From Pedobacter sp. Leaf170 (GTDB taxonomy: Bacteria > Bacteroidota > Bacteroidia > Sphingobacteriales > Sphingobacteriaceae): DNA of 64,000 nucleotides. Positions within the stretch are counted from its first letter, which is position 1, and the number at the start of each line of letters is the position of its first letter. Location of the stretch: contig NZ_CAKLBP010000005.1 in the NCBI RefSeq assembly GCF_920984665.1, forward strand, positions 336,244 to 400,243, given 5' to 3'. Of the stretch, positions 1 through 8,828 are shown piece by piece. The position numbers were made by a program, and so were the translations under genes. The notes beneath the pieces were generated by a model. It saw nothing but the letters and a program-made list of their open reading frames with translations. It had not been told where the DNA came from and did no database searches.

Positions 1-135
1 ACTTTTCGAGGGGCCGAAAAATATTGAAACAAGTTCAATGTCAGAAATTTGAGGTGATTTTCTAATATAATTATATAAAAGATATGGAAAATTATATAAA
101 TTTAATTTCGCATCTTTATATAGATTTGTAGTCTG

Positions 136-573
136 ATGAAAACCAAAGCCATCTTTCTTTTAGTGATTTTTCTGCTCAACACTGTTGTTGGCTTTGCCTG
201 TGCAGTTGGAATGGAAAGAGATAATCATGGAGAAAGTGATGTACATGTTTCCTCTAAAAAGAATAATCACAAACATGATCATCAGCATAAAGGGGCACAT
301 GTGCATAAACACAGCGCTTCAAATGGACCGAATCTTTCAAAAGAAGAACCCTGTTGCAAGACTCTGGTCAACGACCTTGTGGTTCAGGGGAAGCTTGTTC
401 CCCAAAGCGTTAAAAACCAGGTTATCCTACCTGTTCTATTGCTTCCAGATTATCATTACAATTTTTTAATTCCTTCTGTCAAACTGGTTCTCAAAAAGAG
501 TGTTTACGCCGGACAGCGGGAGCGGCCACCCAATAGGGACATCCGGATAACCATCAATAGCTTTCAGATATAA
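136..573 (+). CDS. His-rich small secreted protein, HYC_CC_PP-type
   Basis: Small exported protein of 145 residues. A hydrophobic signal peptide covers about residues 1-24. A His-rich stretch (HKHDHQHKG, HVHKH) follows at about residues 45-62, then a Cys-Cys pair (EEPCC, about 72-76), and the tail contains RPPNRD. This His/CC/PP layout matches the small Bacteroidota proteins named HYC_CC_PP, which sit beside copper genes. The His cluster suggests periplasmic Cu or Zn binding, which is inference. It is the first gene of a co-directional copper block. The start is the first ATG, just after the signal peptide's Lys residues begin. Confidence 0.75.
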   Translation: MKTKAIFLLVIFLLNTVVGFACAVGMERDNHGESDVHVSSKKNNHKHDHQHKGAHVHKHSASNGPNLSKEEPCCKTLVNDLVVQGKLVPQSVKNQVILPVLLLPDYHYNFLIPSVKLVLKKSVYAGQRERPPNRDIRITINSFQI

Positions 574-681
574 GATTTCACCACGAATTACCAATAGAGC
601 CCGTGTTACATTGACATGGTGCCTGACTTTCGCGCGGACAAAACTCCTGCGGAAATAGCGTAAACATTTAATCTTAAAATC

Positions 682-1170
682 ATGAAAAAAATATTTCTTC
701 TGGTTGTCCTATTGGCAATCGTTTTCACTGGCCGCGTCATTGCGCAAAATAGCCAGACACAGTCACTTTTAACTTCTTATTACGATATCAAAAATGCATT
801 GATAAATGCAGATGCGACAGTCGCCGCCTCAAAAGCCGCTGAGTTTTCCAAAGAGTTGGTCAATATGGACATGAAATCAATGGCAGAAGCCGATATGAAT
901 ATATTTATGGGTTTGAAGGATAAGCTTGCCTTTGATGCCAAACACATATTGGAGAGTAAGGATATTGCCCATCAGAGAGAACATTTCGCAACTTTTTCTG
1001 CCAATCTTTTTAAACTGGCGAAAGCGGTTAAACTCACCAAAGCGCCTGTTTATTATGCCTACTGTCCGATGAAAAAGAGCTATTGGCTTTCTGATAACGC
1101 TGGCATCAAAAACCCTTATTTCGGTAAGCAGATGCTGACCTGTGGTGCAGTAAAAGAGACTATCAAATAA
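682..1170 (+). CDS. DUF3347 periplasmic protein (copper-associated)
   Basis: A 162-residue protein with an N-terminal signal peptide (about 1-21, ending VIAQ). The C-terminal half carries the DUF3347 signature: IAHQREHF, then YCPMKKSYW, IKNPYFGK and a closing TCG. In this family Cys-Pro-Met and the late Cys are thought to bind copper, and the domain is often fused to or encoded beside CusB-type adaptors. It lies between a His-rich peptide and a second, longer DUF3347 gene, so the two are probably a duplicated pair serving copper handling in the periplasm. The family call is firm; the metal is inferred from neighbours. Confidence 0.85.
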   Translation: MKKIFLLVVLLAIVFTGRVIAQNSQTQSLLTSYYDIKNALINADATVAASKAAEFSKELVNMDMKSMAEADMNIFMGLKDKLAFDAKHILESKDIAHQREHFATFSANLFKLAKAVKLTKAPVYYAYCPMKKSYWLSDNAGIKNPYFGKQMLTCGAVKETIK

Positions 1171-1181
1171 TTCATATTGTT

Positions 1182-1224
1182 ATTGAACGGACATTTAGCA
1201 TTGAGATGTTTTGGTCCGTTCAAT
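1182..1224. repeat. 11-bp perfect inverted repeat between the two DUF3347 genes
   Basis: Arms ATTGAACGGAC (1182-1192) and GTCCGTTCAAT (1214-1224) are exact reverse complements around a 21-nt loop. The repeat starts 12 nt after the first DUF3347 stop and ends about 60 nt before the next start. It may be a terminator or attenuator, although no clear T-run follows the right arm. An operator is the alternative. Confidence 0.6.
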
Positions 1225-1285
1225 ATAGCTGTGCATATATTCTACATACAGCTCGAAATAATTTATTCAAAATATATCAATAACA

Positions 1286-1858
1286 ATGAAAACATTAATA
1301 TATAGCCTTCTGGGCCCACTATTTTTCCTTGCCGCCTGTACAAATGGCAAAAATGAAAAGCAAGATTCTGCTGTAGCGGATTCCACGACCAAAAATGTTT
1401 CTAGGGAAACCAATAAGGTAAAAAAAAACCAAACGGCTGCGCTTTTATCCGGCTATCTGAAACTGAAAAATGCCCTTACCACGGACGATGATAAACAAGC
1501 TGCTGCCGCAGGCAGTGAAATAGTCGCAGGGTTCGCCAGTTTTGATGAAAAATCATTGACCTCGGAGCAGGCCAGGGCATATAGCGATATTCGGGATGAT
1601 GCCAAGGAGCACGCAGAGCATATCGGTTCCAATGCAGGCAATATTGCCCATCAACGTGAGCATTTCGATATGCTGAGCAAAGACATGTACGACATGATCA
1701 AGCTCCTTGGCACTGACAAGCCCCTGTATGTTGACCGTTGTCCCATGTACAACAACAACAAGGGTGCGATGTGGGTGAGTGAGGTAAAGGAGATCAAAAA
1801 CCCTTACCTTGGAAAAACGATGCCGACCTGTGGTACTGTTAAGGAAGAACTGAAATAG
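1286..1858 (+). CDS. DUF3347 lipoprotein
   Basis: A 190-residue protein with a lipoprotein signal (LAAC, lipid Cys about residue 18), then a charged low-complexity linker to about residue 50, then a DUF3347 domain. The domain shows NIAHQREHFDML, DRCPMYNNN, IKNPYLGK and MPTCG, in the same order as in the protein encoded just upstream. The lipid anchor places it on the periplasmic face of a membrane. It is probably the membrane-tethered partner of the soluble copy and is likely to bind or pass on copper. Its stop lies only 7 nt from the next start, so it is co-transcribed with the haem-binding gene. Confidence 0.85.
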   Translation: MKTLIYSLLGPLFFLAACTNGKNEKQDSAVADSTTKNVSRETNKVKKNQTAALLSGYLKLKNALTTDDDKQAAAAGSEIVAGFASFDEKSLTSEQARAYSDIRDDAKEHAEHIGSNAGNIAHQREHFDMLSKDMYDMIKLLGTDKPLYVDRCPMYNNNKGAMWVSEVKEIKNPYLGKTMPTCGTVKEELK

Positions 1859-1865
1859 CACAAAA

Positions 1866-2342
1866 ATGACGGGCATAAAGAAAATCTTTCTTGGGCTATT
1901 AGTTATCTTCCTGCTTATGCAGATCTTACAGCCTGCACGCAATAAAAGCGCGCAGGTTATGCCTCAGGATATATCCACACTTGTTCCTGTGCCTGATGAT
2001 GTACAGGGGATACTTAAAAAATCATGTTATGACTGTCATAGCAACAACACAGAATATCCATGGTATGCCTATGTTCAGCCGCTTCACTGGTACCTTAACA
2101 GTCACATACGATCGGGAAAAGAGGAGCTAAACTTTAATGAATTCGCCGGCTATACCTTGCGAAGGCGTCAGAACAAACTTCGGGCCATAGAAAATAGCTT
2201 AAAAGATGGTACAATGCCGCTTTCTTCTTATATCATGATCCACAGAAATGCAATATTAGATCCGAGGGAAAAGTCGATACTCATAAAGTGGGTACAGGAT
2301 TCAAGGGATAGTTTGACCAGAAAGAATCTCACTGCTCTTTAA
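1866..2342 (+). CDS. Haem-binding domain protein (Haem_bd type)
   Basis: A 158-residue protein with an N-terminal membrane anchor or signal (about 5-21). One c-type haem motif, CYDCH, lies at about residues 56-60, followed by the family pattern NNTEYPWY and a tail with GTMPLSSY. This matches the short Bacteroidota haem-binding domain proteins (PF14376-like). It presumably carries electrons in the periplasm for the copper-oxidising enzyme encoded 12 nt downstream. That functional link is inferred only from the tight gene order. Confidence 0.8.
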   Translation: MTGIKKIFLGLLVIFLLMQILQPARNKSAQVMPQDISTLVPVPDDVQGILKKSCYDCHSNNTEYPWYAYVQPLHWYLNSHIRSGKEELNFNEFAGYTLRRRQNKLRAIENSLKDGTMPLSSYIMIHRNAILDPREKSILIKWVQDSRDSLTRKNLTAL

Positions 2343-2354
2343 ATTAACAAAGAA

Positions 2355-5138
2355 ATGAAAAATATATTAACAGTCTTTTTATTGATACTCTATTCTGTGG
2401 TTTCCGCCCAGGATATGAAGGGAATGAAAACGGACAAGAACGGCAGTGCTGGTCAGTCCAGGGTGATCTATACCTGTGTGATGCACCCGGAAATACAATC
2501 GGAAAAACCCGGGAACTGTCCAAAGTGCGGAATGAAGCTTATCCTGCAGAAAGGTAAAGCGGATAAGGCAAAGACAGCTGATCTACTCAATAAGAAACAG
2601 GAAGCAAAAAAGGGGGCTATGGAAGTCATGAAAATGCCGGCAGAAAAATTGGAAAGTAAGCCGAAACCAGAATCAGTAACCTATACCTGCCCAATGCACC
2701 CCGAGATCCATGATTCCAAACCTGGCAACTGTCCCAAATGTGGGATGAAGCTTGTTAAGGAAAAGCCCAAGGCTAACCCTGAGAAGAATGGGGAAATAAA
2801 GGAAAGTTCCAAAAAGAGTGAGGATGTGGGTGATATGGCGGGCATGGCAATGGATGATAACGGTTCTGACATGGAAAATATCAAAACTGCAAAGGCTAAT
2901 TTGGGCCCGATTAGAACCGTTTCGAATAAATTTCCGCCACGCACCGTGCGTTATGATCTTTACATAGCCGATACAACGGTAACTTATGGAAAAAAATCAA
3001 AGCGGGCAATTGCGGTAAACGGACAGATTCCTATGCCGACACTGACCTTTACGCAAGGCGATACCGCACTGATCTACGTGCATAATAATCTTGACGAGGA
3101 AACCGCACTGCACTGGCACGGACTTTTTCTTCCGAACAAGATGGACGGTGTTCCTTTTCTGACCCAAATGCCGATCAAACCGCACGCTACTTACATCTAT
3201 AAGTTCCCCATCGTCCAGCATGGAACGCACTGGTACCACAGCCATAGCGGCCTTCAGGAACAGATAGGTATGTATGGGGCATTTATAATGAACAAACGTA
3301 CGGAGTGGGATATTCCAACCCTTCCAGTAGTCATTAGCGAATGGACAGATATGAAGCCCGAGGAGGTTCATAGAAGCCTGAAAAATGCCAACGACTGGTT
3401 TGCAATCAAAAAAGGGACTACCCAGAGTTATGCAGAAGCGATCAGGACCGGACATTTTAAAACAAAGGTAGCCAATGAATGGAAGCGCATGAATGCCATG
3501 GATGTGAGCGATGTGTATTATGAAGCCTTTCTCATCAATGGGAAAAATCAGAACGAACAGCCGCAGTTCAAGGCTGGGGACAAGGTAAGGCTGCGTATTG
3601 CAAATGGGGGTGCCTCAGATTATTTCTGGCTTAAATATGCAGGGGGCAAGATTACCGTTGTGGCGACTGATGGAAATGATGTGGAGCCTGTAGAGGTCGA
3701 CAGGCTGATTATAGCGGTTTCCGAAACCTATGATGTAGTGGTCACGATTCCGGAAAATAAGAGCTATGAATTTTTGGTCACTCCTGAAGACCGTACGGGA
3801 TCAGCATCGCTATGGCTGGGCAAGGGAGAAAAGGTGCATGCAGAGAAAATGCCCAAACTGAAATATTTTGCCGGAATGAAGATGATGAACGATATGATGG
3901 ATATGAGCGGCAATATGGTACAGATGGAAGGCATGAAGATGCAGAACCAGCTTATGGATATGAATACGGTGATGTACCCGGAGGTAACCGGCGAAGAAAA
4001 TCCGAAAACAGAGAAAAAAATGAAAGGGATGCCGGGTATGCAGATGTCTGTTGACAAGACCATGGCAGGGATGAATATGGAGGCAGAAACCGCCGATATC
4101 GTTACTCTGAACTATAATATGCTTCGAGATCCAAAGAAAACAACCCTGCCAAAAGGCCCATGGAAGGAACTCAAGTTTGACCTTACGGGAAATATGAACC
4201 GTTACGTCTGGACGCTGGATAACAAAACTGTTTCTGAAAGCGATAAGATACTGATAAAAAAGGGCGAAAATGTTAGGATAATCCTTTACAACAACAGTAT
4301 GATGCGCCATCCTATGCACCTTCACGGCCATGACTTCAGGGTAATTAACCGGCAGGGAGAATATGCCCCAATGAAGAACATTATCGACATCATGCCCATG
4401 GAGCGGGATACCCTTGAATTTGCAGCAACAGAGCCAGGAGGCGACTGGTTCTTCCACTGCCATATTCTCTACCATATGATGAGCGGTATGGGAAGGGTAT
4501 TCAGTTATGAGAATTCTCCGCCTAATCCCGAAATTCCGGACCCCAAGCTGGCACAGCGAAAACTTTTCAGTGATGACAGGGCATTTCATCCAATGGCACG
4601 GGTTGGGATTGAAACAAACGGAAGTGATGGTGAGTTTATGCTCGCCAATACCCGTTACCGCTTTACCACTGAATGGCGGATTGGGTTTGACAAGGAAATG
4701 GGCTATGAAAGTGAAAGTCATTTTGGAAGATATATCGGGCGAAACCAATGGCTATTGCCCTATGTCGGATGGGATTTTAGAAAAAGAACGGTTGATCCCT
4801 TGGACAAGAATGTTTTCGGGCAATCACTTTCGCCGGGAAACAATCTTTTCGGGCAGGGAAATACCAAAAATTTCAGGCAGGTATTTCATTTGGGAGTTCA
4901 ATATACCCTACCGCTGTTGATCGTTGCAGATGCTTCCCTCGATCACAAGGGGAATGTCAGGTTTCAGCTGATGAGGGAAGATATCCCTGTTTCCAAAAGA
5001 CTGCGCTTCCAGTTTATGGTCAATACCGATAAGGAATATATGGCCGGATTCAGGTACATCGTTACGAAGTACTTTGGGCTTTCAACACATTACGACAGTG
5101 ATATGGGCTATGGCGCCGGATTGACATTAAGCTACTAA
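2355..5138 (+). CDS. copA/pcoA-like: Multicopper oxidase with two N-terminal metal-binding modules and a C-terminal CopB-like barrel
   Basis: A 927-residue exported protein with a signal peptide at about 1-18. Two heavy-metal-binding modules follow (YTCVMHPEI...CPKCGMKL at about 39-64 and YTCPMHPEI...CPKCGMKL at about 109-134). The multicopper oxidase core has HWHG near residue 253, HWYHSHSG near 291, a Met-rich insert (many MxxM, about 500-575), HPMHLHGH near 651 and HCHILYH near 701. Residues from about 725 to 927 (FHPMARVG, WRIGFDKEMGY, DSDMGYGAGLTLSY) resemble CopB/PcoB, normally a separate outer-membrane protein. It probably oxidises Cu(I) to Cu(II) in the periplasm. The fusion is the odd feature, and there is no stop between the two halves. 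Confidence 0.9.
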   Translation: MKNILTVFLLILYSVVSAQDMKGMKTDKNGSAGQSRVIYTCVMHPEIQSEKPGNCPKCGMKLILQKGKADKAKTADLLNKKQEAKKGAMEVMKMPAEKLESKPKPESVTYTCPMHPEIHDSKPGNCPKCGMKLVKEKPKANPEKNGEIKESSKKSEDVGDMAGMAMDDNGSDMENIKTAKANLGPIRTVSNKFPPRTVRYDLYIADTTVTYGKKSKRAIAVNGQIPMPTLTFTQGDTALIYVHNNLDEETALHWHGLFLPNKMDGVPFLTQMPIKPHATYIYKFPIVQHGTHWYHSHSGLQEQIGMYGAFIMNKRTEWDIPTLPVVISEWTDMKPEEVHRSLKNANDWFAIKKGTTQSYAEAIRTGHFKTKVANEWKRMNAMDVSDVYYEAFLINGKNQNEQPQFKAGDKVRLRIANGGASDYFWLKYAGGKITVVATDGNDVEPVEVDRLIIAVSETYDVVVTIPENKSYEFLVTPEDRTGSASLWLGKGEKVHAEKMPKLKYFAGMKMMNDMMDMSGNMVQMEGMKMQNQLMDMNTVMYPEVTGEENPKTEKKMKGMPGMQMSVDKTMAGMNMEAETADIVTLNYNMLRDPKKTTLPKGPWKELKFDLTGNMNRYVWTLDNKTVSESDKILIKKGENVRIILYNNSMMRHPMHLHGHDFRVINRQGEYAPMKNIIDIMPMERDTLEFAATEPGGDWFFHCHILYHMMSGMGRVFSYENSPPNPEIPDPKLAQRKLFSDDRAFHPMARVGIETNGSDGEFMLANTRYRFTTEWRIGFDKEMGYESESHFGRYIGRNQWLLPYVGWDFRKRTVDPLDKNVFGQSLSPGNNLFGQGNTKNFRQVFHLGVQYTLPLLIVADASLDHKGNVRFQLMREDIPVSKRLRFQFMVNTDKEYMAGFRYIVTKYFGLSTHYDSDMGYGAGLTLSY

Positions 5139-5150
5139 CAAATCAAAAAC

Positions 5151-7688
5151 ATGGAACACACCTATAAAATAACCGGAATGAGCTGTCAGGGCTGTCGGAG
5201 CAAAGTTGAAAATGTGCTGAATGCGATTGATGGCGTTTCTGCACAGGTAACCCTTGAACCTGCTGAAGCCGTCATAACTATGCAAGAACATATCCCCATA
5301 GAAAAGCTGCAGGAGGCTCTTTCTGCCGCCGGACATTATGGTATTGAAATGGCAGTTCAGGGAAAACATGTTCTAAATTCGTCAGAACATCATAATCAGG
5401 ATCATTCAGCCAATGAGCAAAGTCCCGCGGCTCAAAATGATGATAAAAATGAAGAGGGAGGCCTGTTTTATTGTCCTATGCACTGTGAAAGTCAGAAGAC
5501 TTATGATAAGCCAGGTCACTGCCCTGTATGCGGGATGGACCTGGTAAAACAGCCTGCCAAGAAACAGGCATCTCAATTTACCTGCCCCATGCATCCCGAG
5601 ATTATCAGGGACAAATCAGGATCATGTCCGCTCTGCGGAATGGACCTGGTGCCTACTGGGACAAACCTTGAAGAAGAAGATAAAACTTATGAAACCCTGC
5701 TCAAAAAGTTCAAGATAGCAGCAGGTTTTACCATACCCATTTTTGTTATAGCCATGACTGAAATGATTCCAAATAATCCATTGTTTGATCTATTGGAACT
5801 TAAATACTGGAATTGGGTTCAGTTTTTTCTTTCTATTCCGGTGGTCTTTTATGCAACCTGGATGTTCTTTCAGCGGGCATGGCAATCTATAATAACCTGG
5901 AAACTGAACATGTTTACACTGATTGGGATTGGTGCCGGGGTTGCCTGGGGCTTCAGTATTGTTGCCCTTCTATTCCCCGGAGTTTTTCCTGATCAGTTTA
6001 AAACACATCATGGCACCGTTTTCGTTTATTTTGAGGCGGCAACCGTGATTCTTACGCTGGTACTGCTCGGTCAGCTTTTGGAAGCCCGGGCGCATGGCAA
6101 AACCAACAGCGCCATTAAGGAGCTGTTGAAGCTGGCCCCTAATTCAGCAACAAAAGTGGTTGGGGACAAGGAAATATCAGTATCTATTGATGATATTCAG
6201 AAAGGAGATCTGCTGAGGGTCAAGCCTGGTGACAAAATTGCGGTGGATGGTAGTATTAAGACCGGGGAAGCTATAATTGATGAATCAATGATCACAGGAG
6301 AACCCGTTCCTGTTGAGAAAAAAATAGGCGACAAGGTAAGTTCAGGCACCATCAACGGCAATAAGACTTTTGTGATGCTTGCCGAAAAAGTGGGCTCAGA
6401 AACACTGCTGTCACAGATCATCGAAATGGTCAATTCCGCCAGCCGCTCAAAAGCGCCCATCCAAAAGATGGCGGATAAAATCTCAGGTTATTTCGTGCCT
6501 GTTGTGGTATTGATTTCCATCGCAACGTTCGTGGTGTGGGCAGTATACGGCCCCGATCCAGCCTACGTTTATGCTTTTGTAAATGCAATCGCGGTATTGA
6601 TTATTGCATGTCCATGTGCGCTGGGCCTGGCTACCCCAATGTCCGTAATGGTGGGAGTAGGGAAGGGCGCCCAGTCTGGGATACTGATCAAAAATGCGGA
6701 ATCCCTTGAGAAAATGAATGCGATTGATGTAGCGGTCATCGACAAGACGGGTACGGTTACAGAAGGTAAACCTTCGGTAGAAAAGGTGGTCAGTGTAAAT
6801 CCAGATTTTTCTCAGAAGAATATACTCGAAAAAATTGTGGCTTTGAACAGCAGCAGCGAACATCCATTGGCTCAGGCAACTTTGCGTTATGGGGAGGAAA
6901 ACGAAATATCCGTTAAGGCTATATCTGACTTTGAGGCCGTTACCGGGAAGGGAGTAACAGGCAGTCTGAATGGGGAAAGACTGGCTTTGGGGAACCAAAA
7001 ACTGATGGAGCATGTTAAAGCGGTGATTGATCCAAGTCTGGCCGAGCAGGTTAGTGCCGCTCAAAGGCAGGGTAAAACAGTTTCTTATTTGGCGGTTGAA
7101 AATCAGGCAGTGGGGTTTGTCGTGATTTCGGATAAGATCAAGCCTTCCAGCGCAGCTGCGATTCTAAAGCTCCAGCAGGAAGGCATCAAGGTGATTATGT
7201 TTACCGGAGACAATGAGGATACAGCGAGGGTAGTAAGCTCAACTTTAAATCTGGATGGTTTCAAAGCTCAGATGTTACCGGAAGATAAGCTGAATGAAAT
7301 AAAAAAACTACAGGCCCAAGGCAAAAAGGTAGCCATGGCAGGTGACGGCATCAATGATGCCCCTGCACTTTCCCAGGCTGATATCGGGATTGCGATGGGC
7401 ACGGGAACGGATGTAGCGATCCAGAGCGCCGCGATTACATTGGTGAAGGGAGATTTAAACGGGATCGCAAAAGCAAGGTTGTTAAGCCATAACGTTATGG
7501 CAAATATCAAAGGAAACCTGTTTTTTGCCCTGGGATACAATATATTGGGCATTCCGATAGCGGCAGGTATTTTATATCCGTTTTTTGGAATTTTACTTTC
7601 TCCAATGATCGCTGCACTCGCGATGAGCTTTAGCTCGGTTTCAGTTATATTAAATTCCCTGAGATTGAGAAATGCCAAAATCGACTGA
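5151..7688 (+). CDS. copA: Copper-exporting P1B-type ATPase
   Basis: An 845-residue inner-membrane ATPase. Order of parts: an HMA domain with GMSCQGC (about 1-70), two zinc-ribbon-like heavy-metal-binding modules (YCPMHCESQ...CPVCGMDL and TCPMHPEII...CPLCGMDL, about 104-168), then membrane helices. The metal-path motif CPCAL lies near residue 486 and the phosphorylation loop DKTGTVTEG near 530. TGDN and GDGINDAPAL mark the nucleotide and hinge region. CPC plus the HMA domain places it in the Cu(I) P1B-1 group. It follows the oxidase gene by 12 nt and shares the same repeated metal-binding module, so the two form one copper efflux and detoxification unit. Confidence 0.95.
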   Translation: MEHTYKITGMSCQGCRSKVENVLNAIDGVSAQVTLEPAEAVITMQEHIPIEKLQEALSAAGHYGIEMAVQGKHVLNSSEHHNQDHSANEQSPAAQNDDKNEEGGLFYCPMHCESQKTYDKPGHCPVCGMDLVKQPAKKQASQFTCPMHPEIIRDKSGSCPLCGMDLVPTGTNLEEEDKTYETLLKKFKIAAGFTIPIFVIAMTEMIPNNPLFDLLELKYWNWVQFFLSIPVVFYATWMFFQRAWQSIITWKLNMFTLIGIGAGVAWGFSIVALLFPGVFPDQFKTHHGTVFVYFEAATVILTLVLLGQLLEARAHGKTNSAIKELLKLAPNSATKVVGDKEISVSIDDIQKGDLLRVKPGDKIAVDGSIKTGEAIIDESMITGEPVPVEKKIGDKVSSGTINGNKTFVMLAEKVGSETLLSQIIEMVNSASRSKAPIQKMADKISGYFVPVVVLISIATFVVWAVYGPDPAYVYAFVNAIAVLIIACPCALGLATPMSVMVGVGKGAQSGILIKNAESLEKMNAIDVAVIDKTGTVTEGKPSVEKVVSVNPDFSQKNILEKIVALNSSSEHPLAQATLRYGEENEISVKAISDFEAVTGKGVTGSLNGERLALGNQKLMEHVKAVIDPSLAEQVSAAQRQGKTVSYLAVENQAVGFVVISDKIKPSSAAAILKLQQEGIKVIMFTGDNEDTARVVSSTLNLDGFKAQMLPEDKLNEIKKLQAQGKKVAMAGDGINDAPALSQADIGIAMGTGTDVAIQSAAITLVKGDLNGIAKARLLSHNVMANIKGNLFFALGYNILGIPIAAGILYPFFGILLSPMIAALAMSFSSVSVILNSLRLRNAKID

Positions 7689-7852
7689 TATTTTTTAATT
7701 AAGAAATAAGGTAGATGCTGTTACCGATGGACGTTATTGAAGTACCTAATAGATCGCAGGCTTTGGTTTTTTCAAGCGGATGAAAACGTAAAATGCAGCT
7801 TTTTGATTTTCTAGTCAGCACAAATAAAAATCAAATTAATTTTGGGTTATTG

Positions 7853-7882
7853 ATTTTATATCGTAATATTGCGATATAAAAT
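7853..7882. promoter_or_regulatory. Palindromic ArsR operator in front of arsR
   Basis: Arms ATTTTATATCG (7853-7863) and CGATATAAAAT (7872-7882) are perfect 11-bp complements around an 8-nt centre. The site ends one base before the arsR ATG. A -7-like element TAATTTTG lies at 7837-7844, so the palindrome would cover the start of the transcript. A matching -33 TTTG is not visible. ArsR/SmtB repressors typically bind such A/T-rich palindromes and release on As(III), so autoregulation is likely. Confidence 0.8.
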
Positions 7883-7883
7883 T

Positions 7884-8213
7884 ATGGGACTTACAAGATC
7901 AGAAATATTCACCGACGAGCAGAACCAGCTTTCCACACTGCTGAAAGCAATTGCGCATCCTGCCCGCATCGCCGTCCTGCAAAGGATCCTTATATCCAAT
8001 ACCTGTATCTGCGGGGATCTGGTAGAGGAATTGGGCTTAGCACAGGCAACCATTTCGCAACACCTTAAAGAACTTAAAACAGCCGGGATCATTCAGGGAA
8101 CGATCGAAGGCGTGAGTGTCTGCTATTGTATCAACCCTAAAACCTGGAAATTATTGGAAGAACAGTTGGGTACATTCTTTGGCTCGTACAAAGGCGAAAC
8201 CAGCTGCTGCTAA
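7884..8213 (+). CDS. arsR: ArsR/SmtB-family arsenite-responsive repressor
   Basis: A winged-helix repressor of 109 residues from the ATG at 7884; an in-frame TTG 15 nt upstream lies inside the operator and is less likely. AHPARIAVLQ leads into the sensor-helix pattern NTCICGDLVEEL, which carries the Cys pair expected for As(III) binding. The recognition helix is ATISQHLKELKTAGII. The C-terminus ends in a Cys pair (SCC). It heads an arsenic operon and sits directly behind a perfect palindrome, so it most likely represses itself and the downstream genes. Confidence 0.92.
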   Translation: MGLTRSEIFTDEQNQLSTLLKAIAHPARIAVLQRILISNTCICGDLVEELGLAQATISQHLKELKTAGIIQGTIEGVSVCYCINPKTWKLLEEQLGTFFGSYKGETSCC

Positions 8214-8233
8214 CCTTTTTTTATTTATATCAA

Positions 8234-8250
8234 TCGTTAAATTGCAATAT
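8234..8250. promoter_or_regulatory. Possible second ArsR half-operator
   Basis: The 17-nt string at 8234-8250 matches 14 of 17 positions of 7861-7877 in the arsR operator (shared pattern TCGTnAnATTGCnATAT). Like the first site it ends immediately before a start codon (8252). It could let ArsR act separately on the downstream part of the operon. It is not a full palindrome, so this is tentative. Confidence 0.4.
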
Positions 8251-8251
8251 T

Positions 8252-8821
8252 ATGAACAATGCAGAATTGACTAACTGGCAAACATTCAAAGCCACATTAG
8301 AACAACATCCAGAACTGATCCTTCAATTCCAGTATGCGGAAGGTAAGTGGGTAGACGCTTCATACCATATTACCGAAATCAAACAGGCACCGATCGTATC
8401 TGTGGATTGCGGAGGAAAAATGAATACCTGGACAGAAATTATCGTACAGCTTTGGGAGCCATCCGTACAGGAAAGCGAAAGGGCCATGCAGGTTAGCAAA
8501 GCGTTGTCGATTGTAAGTCTGGTAGAAAAATCTTTACCACTTAACCCCCTGGGAACCGTTAAGATAGAGTTTGGAAACTCACAGTTTGATACCAGACAGA
8601 TGTATCCCGGCGAATTTTTGATCGATGGCGATAACCTGATCGTTAACCTGATCCCTGATTTTACGCAGTGCAAAGCAATCGGACGTGGGGGAAGTTGTGG
8701 AACAACAGAAACAGGGGAAGAATGCTGTGCACCAGCGGTGAAAGAAGAAAAACCAAAATTACAGATGGTAAACCTTGCTGGGGCGGGACAGACCTGTGAA
8801 CCCGGTTCGGGCTGCTGCTAA
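8252..8821 (+). CDS. DUF6428 family protein of the arsenic operon
   Basis: A 189-residue soluble protein. The first about 140 residues match DUF6428 (WQTFKATLEQHP, VDCGGKMNTWTE, LVEKSLPL, YPGEFLIDGD), a family found in Bacteroidota arsenic operons between arsR and arsC. The C-terminal tail adds a Cys-rich segment (GGSCGTTETGEECC and a final GSGCC), which looks able to bind As(III) or another soft metal; that role is inference. It starts 39 nt after arsR, and its stop overlaps the region just before the acetyltransferase start. Confidence 0.8.
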   Translation: MNNAELTNWQTFKATLEQHPELILQFQYAEGKWVDASYHITEIKQAPIVSVDCGGKMNTWTEIIVQLWEPSVQESERAMQVSKALSIVSLVEKSLPLNPLGTVKIEFGNSQFDTRQMYPGEFLIDGDNLIVNLIPDFTQCKAIGRGGSCGTTETGEECCAPAVKEEKPKLQMVNLAGAGQTCEPGSGCC

Positions 8822-8828
8822 TCAGCGT

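Noticed and set aside
185..469. Second open frame inside the His-rich secreted protein gene
   Set aside because: Overlaps a gene with signal peptide and CC/PP motifs; the shadow frame has no family features.
3810..4748. Long 312-codon minus-strand frame inside the multicopper oxidase
   Set aside because: It is antisense to a clearly coding oxidase; its His-rich look comes from complementary Met codons (ATG/CAT).
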